Shown: one piece after another, positions 24,269-34,439 of the stretch | Layout of the letters: the number at the start of each line of letters is the position of its first letter | Position numbering within the stretch: position 1 is the first letter of the stretch | Assembly (NCBI GenBank): GCA_009809945.1 | Contig: WTPW01001620.1 | Location: forward strand, 99,697 to 163,696 | Reading direction: 5' to 3' | Source: Gigaspora margarita | Taxonomy: Eukaryota; Glomeromycota; Glomeromycetes; Diversisporales; Gigasporaceae | Length of the DNA: 64,000 bases | The notes under the pieces: generated by a model | Told to the model about the DNA's origin: nothing | What the model saw: the letters and a program-made list of their open reading frames with translations, nothing else | Database searches by the model: none | Made by a program: the position numbers and the translations under genes

Positions 24269-24719
24269 CTTATTAAATGTTTACAAATATAAATTAAAAT
24301 AAAAGAAAATACGTATATAATAATATTGTACAATAATATAAATTAAAATAAAACAATATATATAATTCTGTAGTATTCTACAATAATTTATCACTTATTT
24401 TAACTTACTTCTTTTAACATATCTGATAAATTTTGTGATCTAGTAAGTCTAGTTAGAGTTTTAAGCTCGACTTTATATGTTGGTATACGTAACTGCATAT
24501 ATTTATCATTTCCACCTACGTATTTTGTATACCGTGTACCATCTAACCAGATTGCCGAAAATCCATCATTAACTTTTTGAATATTATCTAATCTATTAAA
24601 AGGTATCCATTCGATTACATCTTCATATTTCATAGCTTTAAGTTGAAATCCTTTAATGCAATCATCAACATTTTTATTTCCACTAGTCCATCCTTGTGTT
24701 GTTTTCTGAGGGTCACAAG

Positions 24720-25935
24720 TAGTGTTGTTAGGCGAAACCTAGAGGTTTCGCCACAGGCGAAAGTCGAAACTAGTTTCGACTTTCGTCAAAAAAAAATTAA
24801 AATGCCGAAATGGCGAAACTGACGAAACTGGCGAAACTACTAAAAGGTGGCGAAACTAGAATGTTAATGAAATTAGTAAAGGATGAGTAAAAGAGGCAAG
24901 AATAGAAAATAATCATATATACGTGCATAATCATACTGTCANGTATGATGCTTTTTGATCAGTAATTTAAATTTTACTATATTTGATCTATTATAAGTTA
25001 TAGAGCATTGGGAAATAATTGTTGANAATAATAATGTTAACAAGTTACTTATGTATAGTATTTAATTAAAGAGAAAAATCTTAATAATATAACAATAAAT
25101 TTATTTTGACCTGGGTCAAATGACCCCCTTAGAATCTAACAGTCCTAGCATTACCAACCTAAATAAATTCGCAGGCCAATCAGATTTCAAGATCAGGTGC
25201 TACGTAGACGAAACGCAAAAAATCGTTCATAACTCAACATTTTACCTATGCGCCCACCTTTTGCGCATTAACAAAAAGTTTCCTTGCAAAATTTTGGTAT
25301 TAGAAGACTCTTCTTAACCTAAACTAATAGCAAAACCTAACTCTAATTTAGCAGCGAAATTTCTTTAGAGAAATTTTTTTAGGTTGGTAACGCTAGGGCG
25401 TTAGTGCGGGTCGAATTATGTTAATGCTGGCCGAGTTTTTTGGTGCAAAAAACCCCGGCTGGCATCAACATAATTCCAGTCCACACAAAACCTAAATTTT
25501 ACTGGAGAGTTTAAATATTTAGATAAGTTTACTTTATACAAATAATATTAATGCATAGATAAGTGCTACTAAAAGAAAACAGTATTTCAGACTTTGAATT
25601 TTCAAGGCTGATTGATTTATTATAAGTTCAAAAGCCTGAACTCTAGTTTTCATCAAATACAACCGAAAGGCTATTGTTTTGTTTATCTATGCTTAATAGC
25701 CACGCGCAAATTAGTTTGATTTACCAACATGGTCAGTCATTCCAAAGTCTTAGAGGATTTGATCTTCACTGTGTTTGACTTTCTCCAGGAGTTTTAGCTT
25801 TACCGGGGTTTCGCCATAGTTTCGACGTTTCGCCAGAGTTTCGACGTTTCGCTAGAGTTTCGCCAGTTTCGACTTTCGCCGGGTTTAGTTTCGACTTTCG
25901 CCATTTACCAAAAATAGTTTCGCCTAACAACAGTA
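24720..25935. mobile_element. hAT-like non-autonomous element in kinase exon E5
   Basis: 1216 bp flanked by the perfect duplication GTCACAAG (24712-24719 and 25936-25943). TIRs read TAGTGTTGTTAGGCGAAAC and, at the other end, the complement of TACTGTTGTTAGGCGAAAC. Both subterminal regions are dense in inverted GGCGAAAC/GTTTCGCC words (24740-24845 and 25800-25920), typical transposase-binding arrays. Eight-base duplication, TIR form and layout fit hAT. The interior carries another MITE (25144-25397) and a palindrome (25408-25498). No transposase gene. Confidence 0.88.
25144..25397. mobile_element. MITE nested in the hAT element
   Basis: TIRs CCTAGCATTACCAACCTAAA and its near complement enclose 254 bp. 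The interior shares a recognisable core with the MITEs at 38705-39013 and 53175-53495, although the three have different TIRs. The open frame at 25120-25317 is a by-product. Immediately downstream, 25408-25498 is a palindrome containing GAATTATGTTAATGCTGGCC and its complement. Confidence 0.6.
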
Positions 25936-26195
25936 GTCACAAGTATGACACCACGCTGACGATATGTTATATCGGTAACAATTTACACATATTCCATAAG
26001 AAGACCTTCTTTTGGAACCAAATTCATCAAATACCAACATATATTCATTTGAATTAGTATTTTGAGTTAATCCATAAACATATTTACCTTCTAATTGCAC
26101 ATGATTTCTAAACTTAAAATATACGAATATAATACAAGTTAAATTATACACGCTATTATTAATAAACCATAAATAATACAACAAAATAGCCTTAC

Positions 26196-26660
26196 TTCTT
26201 TTAGAATATTTAGTAAAATTTGCGAACCAGCAAATATTTTAAGTGCAAGCATGCATGGTCTTGTACGTGACTGTGTACCTCCGATCAAATTGTAATTAAC
26301 ATAGCGTATTCCATCTAGCCAAGTTGCTAAAAATCTATCCCCAATCATTTGAATATTATCTAATCTATTAAAAGGAATCCATTCGATTGCATCTTCATAT
26401 TCCATAGCTTTAATTTGAAGTGCTTTAATACAATCATCAACATTTTTATTCCCACTTGTCCATCCTTGTATTGTTTTCTGAAGGTCACATGTCGGACACC
26501 ACGCTGGCGATGAATTATATCGGCAACAATTTGCACATATTCCATAATCAGAATTTCGTTTTGAACCAAATTCATCAAATACCAATATATATTTATTTGT
26601 GACTGTATTTTGAGTTAATCCATAAACATTTCTACCTTTTAATTGCACATTATTTTTGAA
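26196..26660 (-). CDS. Array exon E4: kinase N-lobe module
   Basis: 155 codons, phase 0-0, donor GTAAGG. FKNNVQLKGRNVYGLTQ, ribbon CANC-x9-CPTC, GWTSGNKNVDDCIKAL, IEWIPFNRLDNIQMI, GDRFLATWLDG, LALKIF. Fully open. The N-terminal words and donor variant match E8 and E9, suggesting block duplication. Confidence 0.75.
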
Positions 26661-26741
26661 CTTATAAAATATAATCATAATAGATGTTAATTATACTCAC
26701 TATTAATTAATAATGTATATATAATAAAAAGATAATCATAC

Positions 26742-27205
26742 TTCTTTTAATATATCCTGTGAACTGGCTAATATTTTAAGAGTAACAACGCACGGCCGTG
26801 TAGTGATTGTATATATCCTATCCATCTATCTCCATTTATGCATCGTATTCCATCCAACCATGTTGCTAAAAACACAACACCAGTCATTTGAATATTATCG
26901 ATTCTATTAAAAGGAATCTATTCGATTACATTTTCATATTTTATAGCTTTAAGTTGAAATTCTTTGATATAGCCATCGATATCTTTATTTCCGCTTGTCC
27001 ATTCTTGTATTGCTTTATGAGGGTCACATGTCTGACACCAAGTTGGTGATGTGTTGCATTTGTTGCAATTGGTACATTTCCCATTATACAAGTTTCTTTT
27101 AGAACCAAATTCATCGCATACTAATATATACTCATTTTTTGCTGTGTCTTGAGTTAATCCATATACTTTAAATTCATTATTCTTTAACAATACGTAATCA
27201 ATAAA
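26742..27205 (-). pseudogene. Array exon E3: broken N-lobe module
   Basis: 464 bp, one base short of the 465 expected. FIDYVLLKNNEFKVYGLTQ, ribbon CTNC-x9-CQTC, EWTSGNKDIDGYIKEF, then a TAG where siblings have the Trp of IEWIPF (about 26918), and a single-base deletion near 26797, in the segment before the beta-3 strand (siblings read QSRTPP here). The donor has changed to GTATGA. With phase-0 flanks, skipping it would cost nothing; including it would stop translation. Confidence 0.75.
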
Positions 27206-27299
27206 CTTATTAAATATTTAAAATATGAAATATGTTATACAAAATAAAACAATAAATAGTTGTGCCTGCTTGCAGTAATATTTTTAATATTTAACTTAC

Positions 27300-27773
27300 T
27301 TCTTTTAATATATCGTTTAAAATTTGTGATCTATTTAATATTTTAAGCTCCACTTTATATGATGGTATACGAGACCTTATATATTCATTACACTTAAGTT
27401 CATTTACATAGCGTATTCCATCTAACCAGGTTGCAAAAAAACCGTCACCATTCTTTTGAACATTAACTAATTTATTAAAAGGAATCCATTCGATTATATC
27501 TTCATATTTCATAGCTTTAAGTTGAAATTCTTTAATGCAGTCATCGACATCCTTAATTCCACTTGTCCATTCTTGTGATATTTTTTGAAGGTCACATGTC
27601 TGACACCAACCTTTTGATGTATTATATCGGTTGCAATTTACACATTTTCCATTCCACCTATTTCTTTTAGAACCAAATTCATCAAATACCACCATATATT
27701 CATTTGTGGTTGTATTTTGGGTTAATCCATATACTTTAAATTCACTATTTTTTAACTGAACATAGTCCACAAA
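27300..27773 (-). CDS. Array exon E2: kinase N-lobe module
   Basis: 158 codons, phase 0-0, acceptor TAAG|TTT, donor GTAAGT. FVDYVQLKNSEFKVYGLTQ, ribbon CVNC-x9-CQTC, EWTSGIKDVDDCIKEF (G-I-K where siblings have G-N-K), IEWIPFNKLVNVQKN, GDGFFATWLDG, VELKIL. Open throughout. The loop lacks GxGxxG. Confidence 0.75.
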
Positions 27774-27861
27774 CTTACGTATTAAATATTTACAATATAA
27801 ATTAAAAATAATGCAATATATGATATTACTATACAATAATATTTCAAATATTTTAACTTAC

Positions 27862-28275
27862 TTCTTTTAAGATATCTGATAAGTTTTGTGATCTAGTTAG
27901 TGCTTTAAGCTCCACTTTATACACTGATATACGTGACTGTATATATTTATCTGGATGTATAATTTCATATTCATCATTTTCATATTTATCTATATACCGT
28001 ATTCCATCTAACCAGATTGCAAAACATTTAACGTCATTTTTTTGATTATTGACTAATCTTTTGAAAGGAATCCATTCGATTACATTTTCTTATTCTGTGT
28101 TTTCAACTTGAAGTTTTTTAATACAATCGTCTATATCCTTATTTCCACTTGTCCATCCTTGTATTGTCTTATGCGGGTCACAAGTCTGGCACCAAGCGTA
28201 AGAAGTGTTATATCGGTTACATATTGTACATTTTCCATAATATTTTTTTCTTTTATAATTATGTTCATCAGCCAT
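27862..28275 (-). pseudogene. Array exon E1: ATG-bearing first N-lobe module with a stop
   Basis: The first exon of the locus: it begins with ATG at 28275 (MADEHNYKRKKYYGKC) at the place where sibling exons have the end of the beta-5 strand, so it has no upstream kinase strand and is a natural N-terminus. Ribbon CTIC-x9-CQTC, GWTSGNKDIDDCIKKL follow. A TAA at 28090-28092 replaces the Tyr of the (K)YEN-VIEWIPF segment; after it the frame stays open through IEWIPFKRL, AIWLDG, VELKAL to donor GTAAGT. Length 414 bp, a multiple of three. As sequenced the main start would give only about 61 residues, unless a downstream start, a sequencing error or another splice path is used. Confidence 0.7.
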
Positions 28276-28700
28276 AATTTTAAAATGTAGACAAAACTAA
28301 TCACAATTACAAAAGTTACGTTATATTGACTAGTATGTAGCACAGCAGGTGCATGATTTTGTCAATCTTGACTTAAATTTCGTTACTGAGATTGAAATTT
28401 GATTGGCCAACGAAAGTTTTACCAGCAACGCATCATATGAATTATGTGAGAGAGATCCGTTCAACTTTACAGGTTAAGCTCGTAGGATTTTGTTTATCAT
28501 GTGACTTTAATTTGCATGTACGTACGCACATTGATTAATAATCCAATTGTAAAATGGTTGTCGCATTGAGTATACTATGTAAATCAAAAATTATATGTGG
28601 TTATATAATAAAATCTATTAATGAAGATTTTAATAAATTTTATAATAATTATTACAAAATTTAATAGATACAACCTAACGGCTCGATAGTTTTGATAAAA
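28276..28700. promoter_or_regulatory. Upstream region of the kinase array
   Basis: The first 300 bp upstream of the E1 ATG should contain the promoter. No further copy of the module is seen beyond 28275, which marks the 5' end of the array. I see no unambiguous TATA or initiator element in this AT-rich DNA. Confidence 0.35.
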
Positions 28701-28708
28701 TTTTACAA

Positions 28709-28886
28709 GACCCAGTATTACGTCTCTACAAACAATTAGAAAAACCTTTTCTTTAAAAGAAACTAAATAGCCTTTTTTTTTTTTTTTTTTAACAAAAATA
28801 TCATGCAACATATTGAAATTTTTTCATGTTAAATAAAATTAATGGCTCTATAGCTTTATTTATAGAGACGTAACACTGGTCTTTCA
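28709..28886. repeat. Short MITE
   Basis: Imperfect TIRs with AGACC(C)AGT(A/G)TTACGTCTCTA at the left and its complement at the right (about 28858-28884). The interior has T-rich and poly-T sequence. A second palindrome of about 110 bp follows at 28921-29034 (GATCCATTAAAAAGCC against its complement GGTTGTTTAAGGGACC). Confidence 0.45.
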
Positions 28887-29174
28887 TCAGGAAATTAAAA
28901 AAGTGCAGAAAAATATAGTATTTTATGAAAGATCCATTAAAAAGCCTTATTATTAATAAAAATTAGTGTTACTTATTTAAAGTAGTTTAACACTAATGTT
29001 ATTAATAAAAAGGTTGTTTAAGGGACCTTTTCTAAAATAATAAGTTTTTATCACTTTTTATCTTCCTAATATAGCAAAATTTTATCCAAAACTGTTAAAC
29101 CCTTAGAACTAAGCATCTATTCAAATTTTGTAATACAATGCTAATCAAAAGTTTTTTACACTCTTAACTTAATA

Positions 29175-29335
29175 CAGTGTTGGCAAAATGACAAATATGA
29201 CTTTTTTATGACAAATAAATGACTGTCAAATTTTATAAAATATTATAAAATAATAACAAAATAATAGTTTTTATGACAAAAATGATATATTTTTATGACA
29301 TTCAACTCTGTAATTTTGTCAAATTGCCAACTATG
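29175..29335. mobile_element. hAT-type MITE, 161 bp
   Basis: CAGTGTTGGCAAAATGAC and TTGCCAACTATG form the ends, flanked by ACTTAATA (29167-29174) and GCTTAATA (29336-29343), an 8-bp duplication with one mismatch. Interior rich in TGACAAA/TTATGACA words. Confidence 0.65.
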
Positions 29336-29691
29336 GCTTAATATGATAAGGTTTTATAGCTTTGAAATTTTTTTAGCTAGATAATATAAAATAAGTTTTT
29401 GGTATAAAGATTTTGTATTTTTATAATGACAATAATGAAATTTGGATGAGAGTTAATTTGTAATCTAATATAATAAAAATATAAATAATTTATCAAAAAT
29501 TGATATAAATGCAATTATATCATTAAGTGTTAAAATTAAAATGTTTAAAAATAGTGTATTTATTTTTAAGCATTTTTATAATAGTAGCAAACAATTCTGC
29601 TTAATTTTTTTTAGAAATAATTTATTTGACACCGGACGAAATATTTACTCCTTTTTAACTAAAAAATAAAATTCTAGTTATATTATAATAA

Positions 29692-29748
29692 GAGTTAGGG
29701 TTAGGGTTAGAATTAGCACTAGGGTTAGAATTAGGGTTAAACTTAGGG
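29692..29748. repeat. Short interstitial TTAGGG-like repeat
   Basis: About six perfect or degenerate TTAGGG units (GGTTAGGGTTAGGG, then GTTAGAATTAG variants). Such AACCCTAA/TTAGGG words also sit inside the MITEs near 38920 and 53405, so this is more likely transposon-derived than a former chromosome end. Confidence 0.5.
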
Positions 29749-29750
29749 TA

Positions 29751-29844
29751 CCTTATTTGTGCGTAATAACGCGCACGGTGTAATTTCGAATTTCAGCCTA
29801 AATTATGCTATTGCCTGAAATAATGCCATTACGCACAAATACGG
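29751..29844. mobile_element. TA-target MITE, 94 bp
   Basis: CCTTATTTGTGCGTAAT and its complement at the ends, flanked by TA (29749-29750, 29845-29846). The interior (AATAACGCGCACGG, AATTTCGAATTTCAGCC) is related to the MITE at 61071-61186, which has CCGTATTACC ends. Confidence 0.6.
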
Positions 29845-30148
29845 TATGATCATGAGAGAAACATTTTTTGTTAATAAACACAACAGGGTTAATTTTGAAA
29901 TAGCATAAAGTAGATAAGTAATATCAAGTATCACCCCAGGTGAGTAATAAACTTACCTTTTTTAAACTCTCCTAAAAATGGATACTGGCAAGTGTAATTT
30001 TATTATTGATTTTGTATGATTTTATAAATACCAAAGGTATTTACAATCTATTATATATTTACAATTAAATTTTTTATTAAAGTTTAATCTTACTATTCTT
30101 CTTTCTAGTGCGATTTAGAACTTTTTGCATATTCTATTTATAATTATA

Positions 30149-32400
30149 TGTAAAAGAATTGGGAATTACTTCAATCTGGTCTGTATATAGCAGTAATATA
30201 TTGCAAAATATGAATGCAGATAGTGTTCCTACGAACCAGATGTTACTATCGGAATTGGGAGGGCAACAGAATATCGCTGGTTTGAGCTACTTGGATATTA
30301 AACTGGGTTATGATAATATAAAGATATTTTAATGTATCGGTTTAGTCAAGCAGGGACTTTGGCGTAAAAGAAATTGAATAAGGGAAGCTTATATATGGTG
30401 GGGTGACAATTATGTTATCGGGAATAATGTATTCGATTAGTTGGCGGAGGGATTAATGTAATGATTTAACTGATGTATCAATGTAAGGCTTAAATGTATC
30501 AACGATCAAATTAAAGATTCGAATTAAAGATATCAAACAATACGATTGATGTATGGAGAGTGATAGATTAAAAATAAGAAATTAATAAACTATACAATAA
30601 ACACAATTTTATGCTAGCAAGTAATATGAGAAGTCGACAATGCAAAATAAAGGTTATAAGTTGCCTTCGGCTTTGAAATGCCTACTAATTTATAATTAGT
30701 TATTAATCAGAGCGAAGTCTTAAGAAAATTTTATTGAAGCAAATCGTTAGCCTTTAAATACATAATCGATACATATAAATAACTTAGATTACTAAACTAT
30801 CGAGACAACCTCCCTTCACTAATAAATTTATTATATAATCGCTCATATGCACACAAAATTTTCTAATTTACATGAAGTGTCTCTTTATCACCAATAAGTA
30901 TATTATATAATTTCTCTAAGGAGGGGACGAGACGATAATATTTAAATGCTTCATATTCATTTGTCCCTGAAAGAAGCAATAAAATTCATACAGGATTGCT
31001 CTATGTACAATGAGTATGACGTGATAGGAAGGTCTTAAGAGGCTATTCATTCAATAATTACGTAAACTGGGTTTCGTGTCATCCATCTATGCGGTATAAT
31101 TAAATAAATAAGGAAAATAAAGATAATATATTGAAGATACAAATAAAGAAAGATATTCAAAAAGAAATGTAGTATGAGAGTTCAGTTAAAAAAAGGTTTG
31201 AGGGTAATGTAACAATGATCAATCAATTAAAGCAGGGGCAGGTAAAATTTGAAGTTACAGGGTAACTGTCTCCCCTTCTAAATCATCAAGCTCCTGTGAG
31301 ATCAAAAGGCCTGATACATCATTTAAAGGCTCAATGTAGGATAATATTACTTCAAACATTCCCATGAAACTTTTGTTTCAAGACTTTGTCATCTAGCATT
31401 TGAAGTTTATAAATACAATGATCAAGAATATTATTAATATAGAAAGGACCTTCCCATTTCTCTTTCAATTTGTTTTTGTGAACCCTTCCAAAAGGCTTTG
31501 TAACATAGGACTTGCTCTCCTATAGAGTAACTTCTGATAGGGTGTAACTGATTGTGTCACTTCTTTTGCCTGGCCTGGGCCTTTTCTATTTTCACACAAG
31601 CTTTTCTTTGAATTTCTGGAAGGTTATCAAGTAAACTATAATTCTTCAGAGTATTTGTTCTTGGAGTTCCTCTTCATTTAGTGGTCTCTTGTTCATTTTT
31701 CTAGTTACTTCTTCAGAAAGTGATGTCCCGTCCATATAGGAGGAAGAAGGGTTTGTATCTTGTGTTATTATGTTGGGTAGTATAGTAGGCGAATAAGGTG
31801 GGTAAAAGATATTGGTTCTAGTCTCCTCCAATCTGTAGGGCACATTTGGACAAGACTTTACACAAAGTTTGGTTAAACTGCTCAACCAGCCTGTTGTCTG
31901 TGGGTGATATGCCGTTGAATAACAGTGACCAACTTGGAGCTGAGTGCAAATGACTTCCATTAAAATATTGTTAAAGTACTTCCCTTGGTCTAACAAAAGG
32001 ATCTTAGAGCAACTATACCAGCAAATAATGTCTTTAATGATAAACAATGCGACAGCAAGTGCATGACTTTGGAGAGGGCACGTGCTTCTGGCTGCTTTGT
32101 AAAGTACTCAATGGCGACCACATTGTATCTCTTTCTAGCACTAGTCAGAGTCAAAGGTCCAATGATATAAATCCTAATTTGGTTGAAGGGTTGGCTAATC
32201 TTAATCAGATAAAGTAGTTTACATGTTCTGGCTTTTTCTCAGCATTGACAAAACATTACATGTTTTAATATACTTCTTTATCTGTGGCCAAAAGAACTAT
32301 TGTGAAATCCTTTGTAGTATGGAATAGAAGTTAAAATGTCTGGATATGGGTCCAAATGCATACTGAAAAATATAGCAAGGGTTTTATGTTGCAACATGGT
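30149..32400 (-). mobile_element. Ty3/gypsy LTR retrotransposon fossil (partial)
   Basis: Minus-strand remains of an integrase core (words such as AYHPQTTG and VAIEYFTKQPEARA) followed by a GPY/F-type C-terminal segment (KEKWEGPFYINNI), then a purine-rich tract near 31255-31275 and a likely LTR running down to about 30149 with TG...CA-like ends. Gag, protease, reverse transcriptase and the other LTR are missing from the window. Broken, with many lesions (of the order of ten or more in the part visible), so old. Boundaries are approximate. Confidence 0.65.
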
Positions 32401-33158
32401 TCTAAGGAAAAGTATGAAGCTTAATCACATACTGCTGTTTTTACGGCAACTCGTAATACAAACAAACTCAATTTAACCATTGTGTACTGCATTATCGTTC
32501 TTTTCGATTTAGTAGGTTTGATTACTATGTGATTTTTTACGAGCTCCGTGAGTCCCGCGATTACAATACGGGCAATCAACTAAATTCATTATATTTTCAG
32601 AACTTGTGAGTACTTTTTTAAACATTTTTATTATATTTACAGTATATTAGATGGGCTCTGCAAATATAACAAATTAAGTGATTACATATATAGTACTCAC
32701 GCAAAAAAATCACAAGCTGATCAAATTCAACTCAGTAGAGAAGAGCGATAATAAGTTCTGTTTTACAAAATGTTTCATGGTAATTCATAATAGAAATTAC
32801 AGTAATTTATTGCAAACCAACTCAGCCTTAACAACATACCATGTATCACTTAAATAATAAGAAAGTTATTTCCATTCATTTATTTGTAATTCAATAGTTA
32901 TTATGTTATTAATATATCTTAATTTAGTAACAAGATATTTATTAATTAAATTATTGAATAGCTATTTATTACTGAAAAAAAAATCTTAAAATTTAATGAT
33001 GTTATTTATCAGAGGCGCCTGTGACACCCCGTTCTACTCTTGTAATTATATAAAAAATAATGGATATTGTAAGTATATAATCTTCTCACGTAGCAAAGCA
33101 CGTGCAGATTCTAGTTATCTTAATGAAAAGGATCAATCTTTAAATATTAATAAGTATA
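32401..33158. other. Gene-free stretch with dispersed repeat pieces
   Basis: Pieces at 32450-32520 and 32755-32840 resemble the tandem repeat at 16620-17080 and are split by about 240 bp of other DNA. A short frame at 32996-33181 has no recognised domain; its RSKARAD segment recurs in the small ORF at 34285. Confidence 0.4.
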
Positions 33159-33299
33159 CATTATTGGCAAAAATTTTTGAATAAACGGTAAATTTATTCA
33201 ACCGGGCAAATGAACACTTGCCGCGAAGCGACACATGTCAGCCAATCATTTGCCCGGTTGAGCCAATTTACCATTATTCAAAAAGTTGCCCAATAATGG
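33159..33299. mobile_element. MITE of about 140 bp
   Basis: Ends CATTATTGGCAAAAATTTTTG and the near complement; inner palindrome CAACCGGGCAAATGA against TCATTTGCCCGGTTG. The MITE and 130 bp of flanking DNA (words TTGTCGGATAA, GGGAGTTGTCGGCTGA) recur in inverse orientation at 63600-63826, so this flank is itself part of a larger repeat. Confidence 0.6.
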
Positions 33300-33439
33300 T
33301 GTTATCCGACAATTTATGATCATTATTGTAGGGAGTTGTCGGCTGAGGTTTAATTCAAATAAACGTGATTATTTCGTAACACATGAAAAAATAATGGAAA
33401 GAAATAAATTCATGATTGTCGGATAATAAATATTATTGT

Positions 33440-34284
33440 CGTTATCAATAAATTAGATAGTAATCATTATCAGTGGTTTACTACTGTACTGTGGTCTCAT
33501 GATCAGCATCATTAGTCATTTCACGACCGGTGAAAATCGAGAAATATCACGGATCAATTCAAAATCGACGTAGAAATGACCTGATTATCAGTATACTGAT
33601 CAGCTCATGCACATGAATGCACATGAATACGCTATAAAACGCGCATGATATAATTTTTGGAATTTATAATTACACTCGGAAAATATCGGATACATGCTCA
33701 AAATTTTACCCCAATCTTGCACTTCTTTTATGTTCATTCATTTTCTTTTCGGAATTTATCGAAACTTTTGCATCCATATTCCTTAACACCCGAAAATACG
33801 ATCCCCAACCTAAATTAAATATACTTTAATTTTCCTATATAAAATTTAGTTTGGATAAAATGCGTATGGTTCCGAAACATGCGCATGGTTGCGCATTAAT
33901 GCGCACGATTAAGGAGCATGCGCGCGCATGAAACCCATCTCTATCTATACCATAATACCTGATCTGCTATAATTTCGGTATAAAGATAACCAAATGGGGT
34001 TGAAAATACTCGTATTCCGTACTGATCATTCATAATGCTAACTTGCTCATCGATATACTAGTCTTAACATTTGATTACGATCGTATAACCAACCAAAAAG
34101 CGTTAAAGCATAATAACTTGATTATATTGTTATATTAGTTTTGGCACACTGATCACATTTTGGATATAACCATGATTTTATTGGTTGGCAGATCGACATA
34201 AAATTACGAACTACAAGAATCGCTAGTGATGATCAGATAATCAGATAATCTGGGGCAGCAAAAACTGACCAAAATTTACGAAGA
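33440..34284. other. Intergenic stretch, no gene seen
   Basis: Moderate base composition with CACGAC, GCGCAT and ATGCGCAC words around 33870-33935. No domain, TIR pair or RNA gene that I can support. Confidence 0.35.
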
Positions 34285-34419
34285 ATGGAAAATCTAGATT
34301 TTGGTGAAATGGAATTTTTCTTAATATTCGCTAATATATTCACTATTTTTTTATTAATTTTATTTTTTCTTTTTATCTATTGTGGAGTAATTCGTAGTAA
34401 AGCACGTGCTGACTGCTAG
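34285..34419 (+). CDS. Possible small membrane protein (44 aa)
   Basis: ATG at 34285, stop at 34417-34419. The peptide has an acidic start (MENLDFGEMEFF), one hydrophobic segment (about residues 12-34: ILFANIFTIFLLI-type, F/L/I rich) and a short basic tail ending IRSKARADC. The tail codons recur about 1.3 kb upstream (33092-33110, SRSKARADSS). No family recognised. A chance frame in AT-rich DNA is quite possible; the duplicated tail is the only reason to list it. Confidence 0.25.
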   Translation: MENLDFGEMEFFLIFANIFTIFLLILFFLFIYCGVIRSKARADC

Positions 34420-34439
34420 TTAATATCTATAATATGTAT

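Larger units (their letters stand above)
24409..26112 (-). pseudogene. Array exon E5: N-lobe module split by a hAT transposon
   Basis: First half 26112-25944 (FRNHVQLEG, VYGLTQNTNSNEYMLVFDEF, first CxxC CVNC, then W-C-H-T-C), second half 24719-24409 (QKTTQGWTSGNKNVDDCIKG, IEWIPFNRLDNIQKV, NDGFSAIWLDG, VELKTL, donor GTAAGT). Removing 24720-25935 and one copy of the 8-bp duplication leaves 480 bp, exactly 160 codons in phase 0, so the exon was intact when hit. It now cannot encode the module unless the insert is spliced out. Confidence 0.8.

Noticed and set aside
21290-28343. Many second frames of 60-72 residues on both strands within the kinase array.
   Set aside because: They are out-of-frame shadows of the N-lobe exons and recur only because the exons do.
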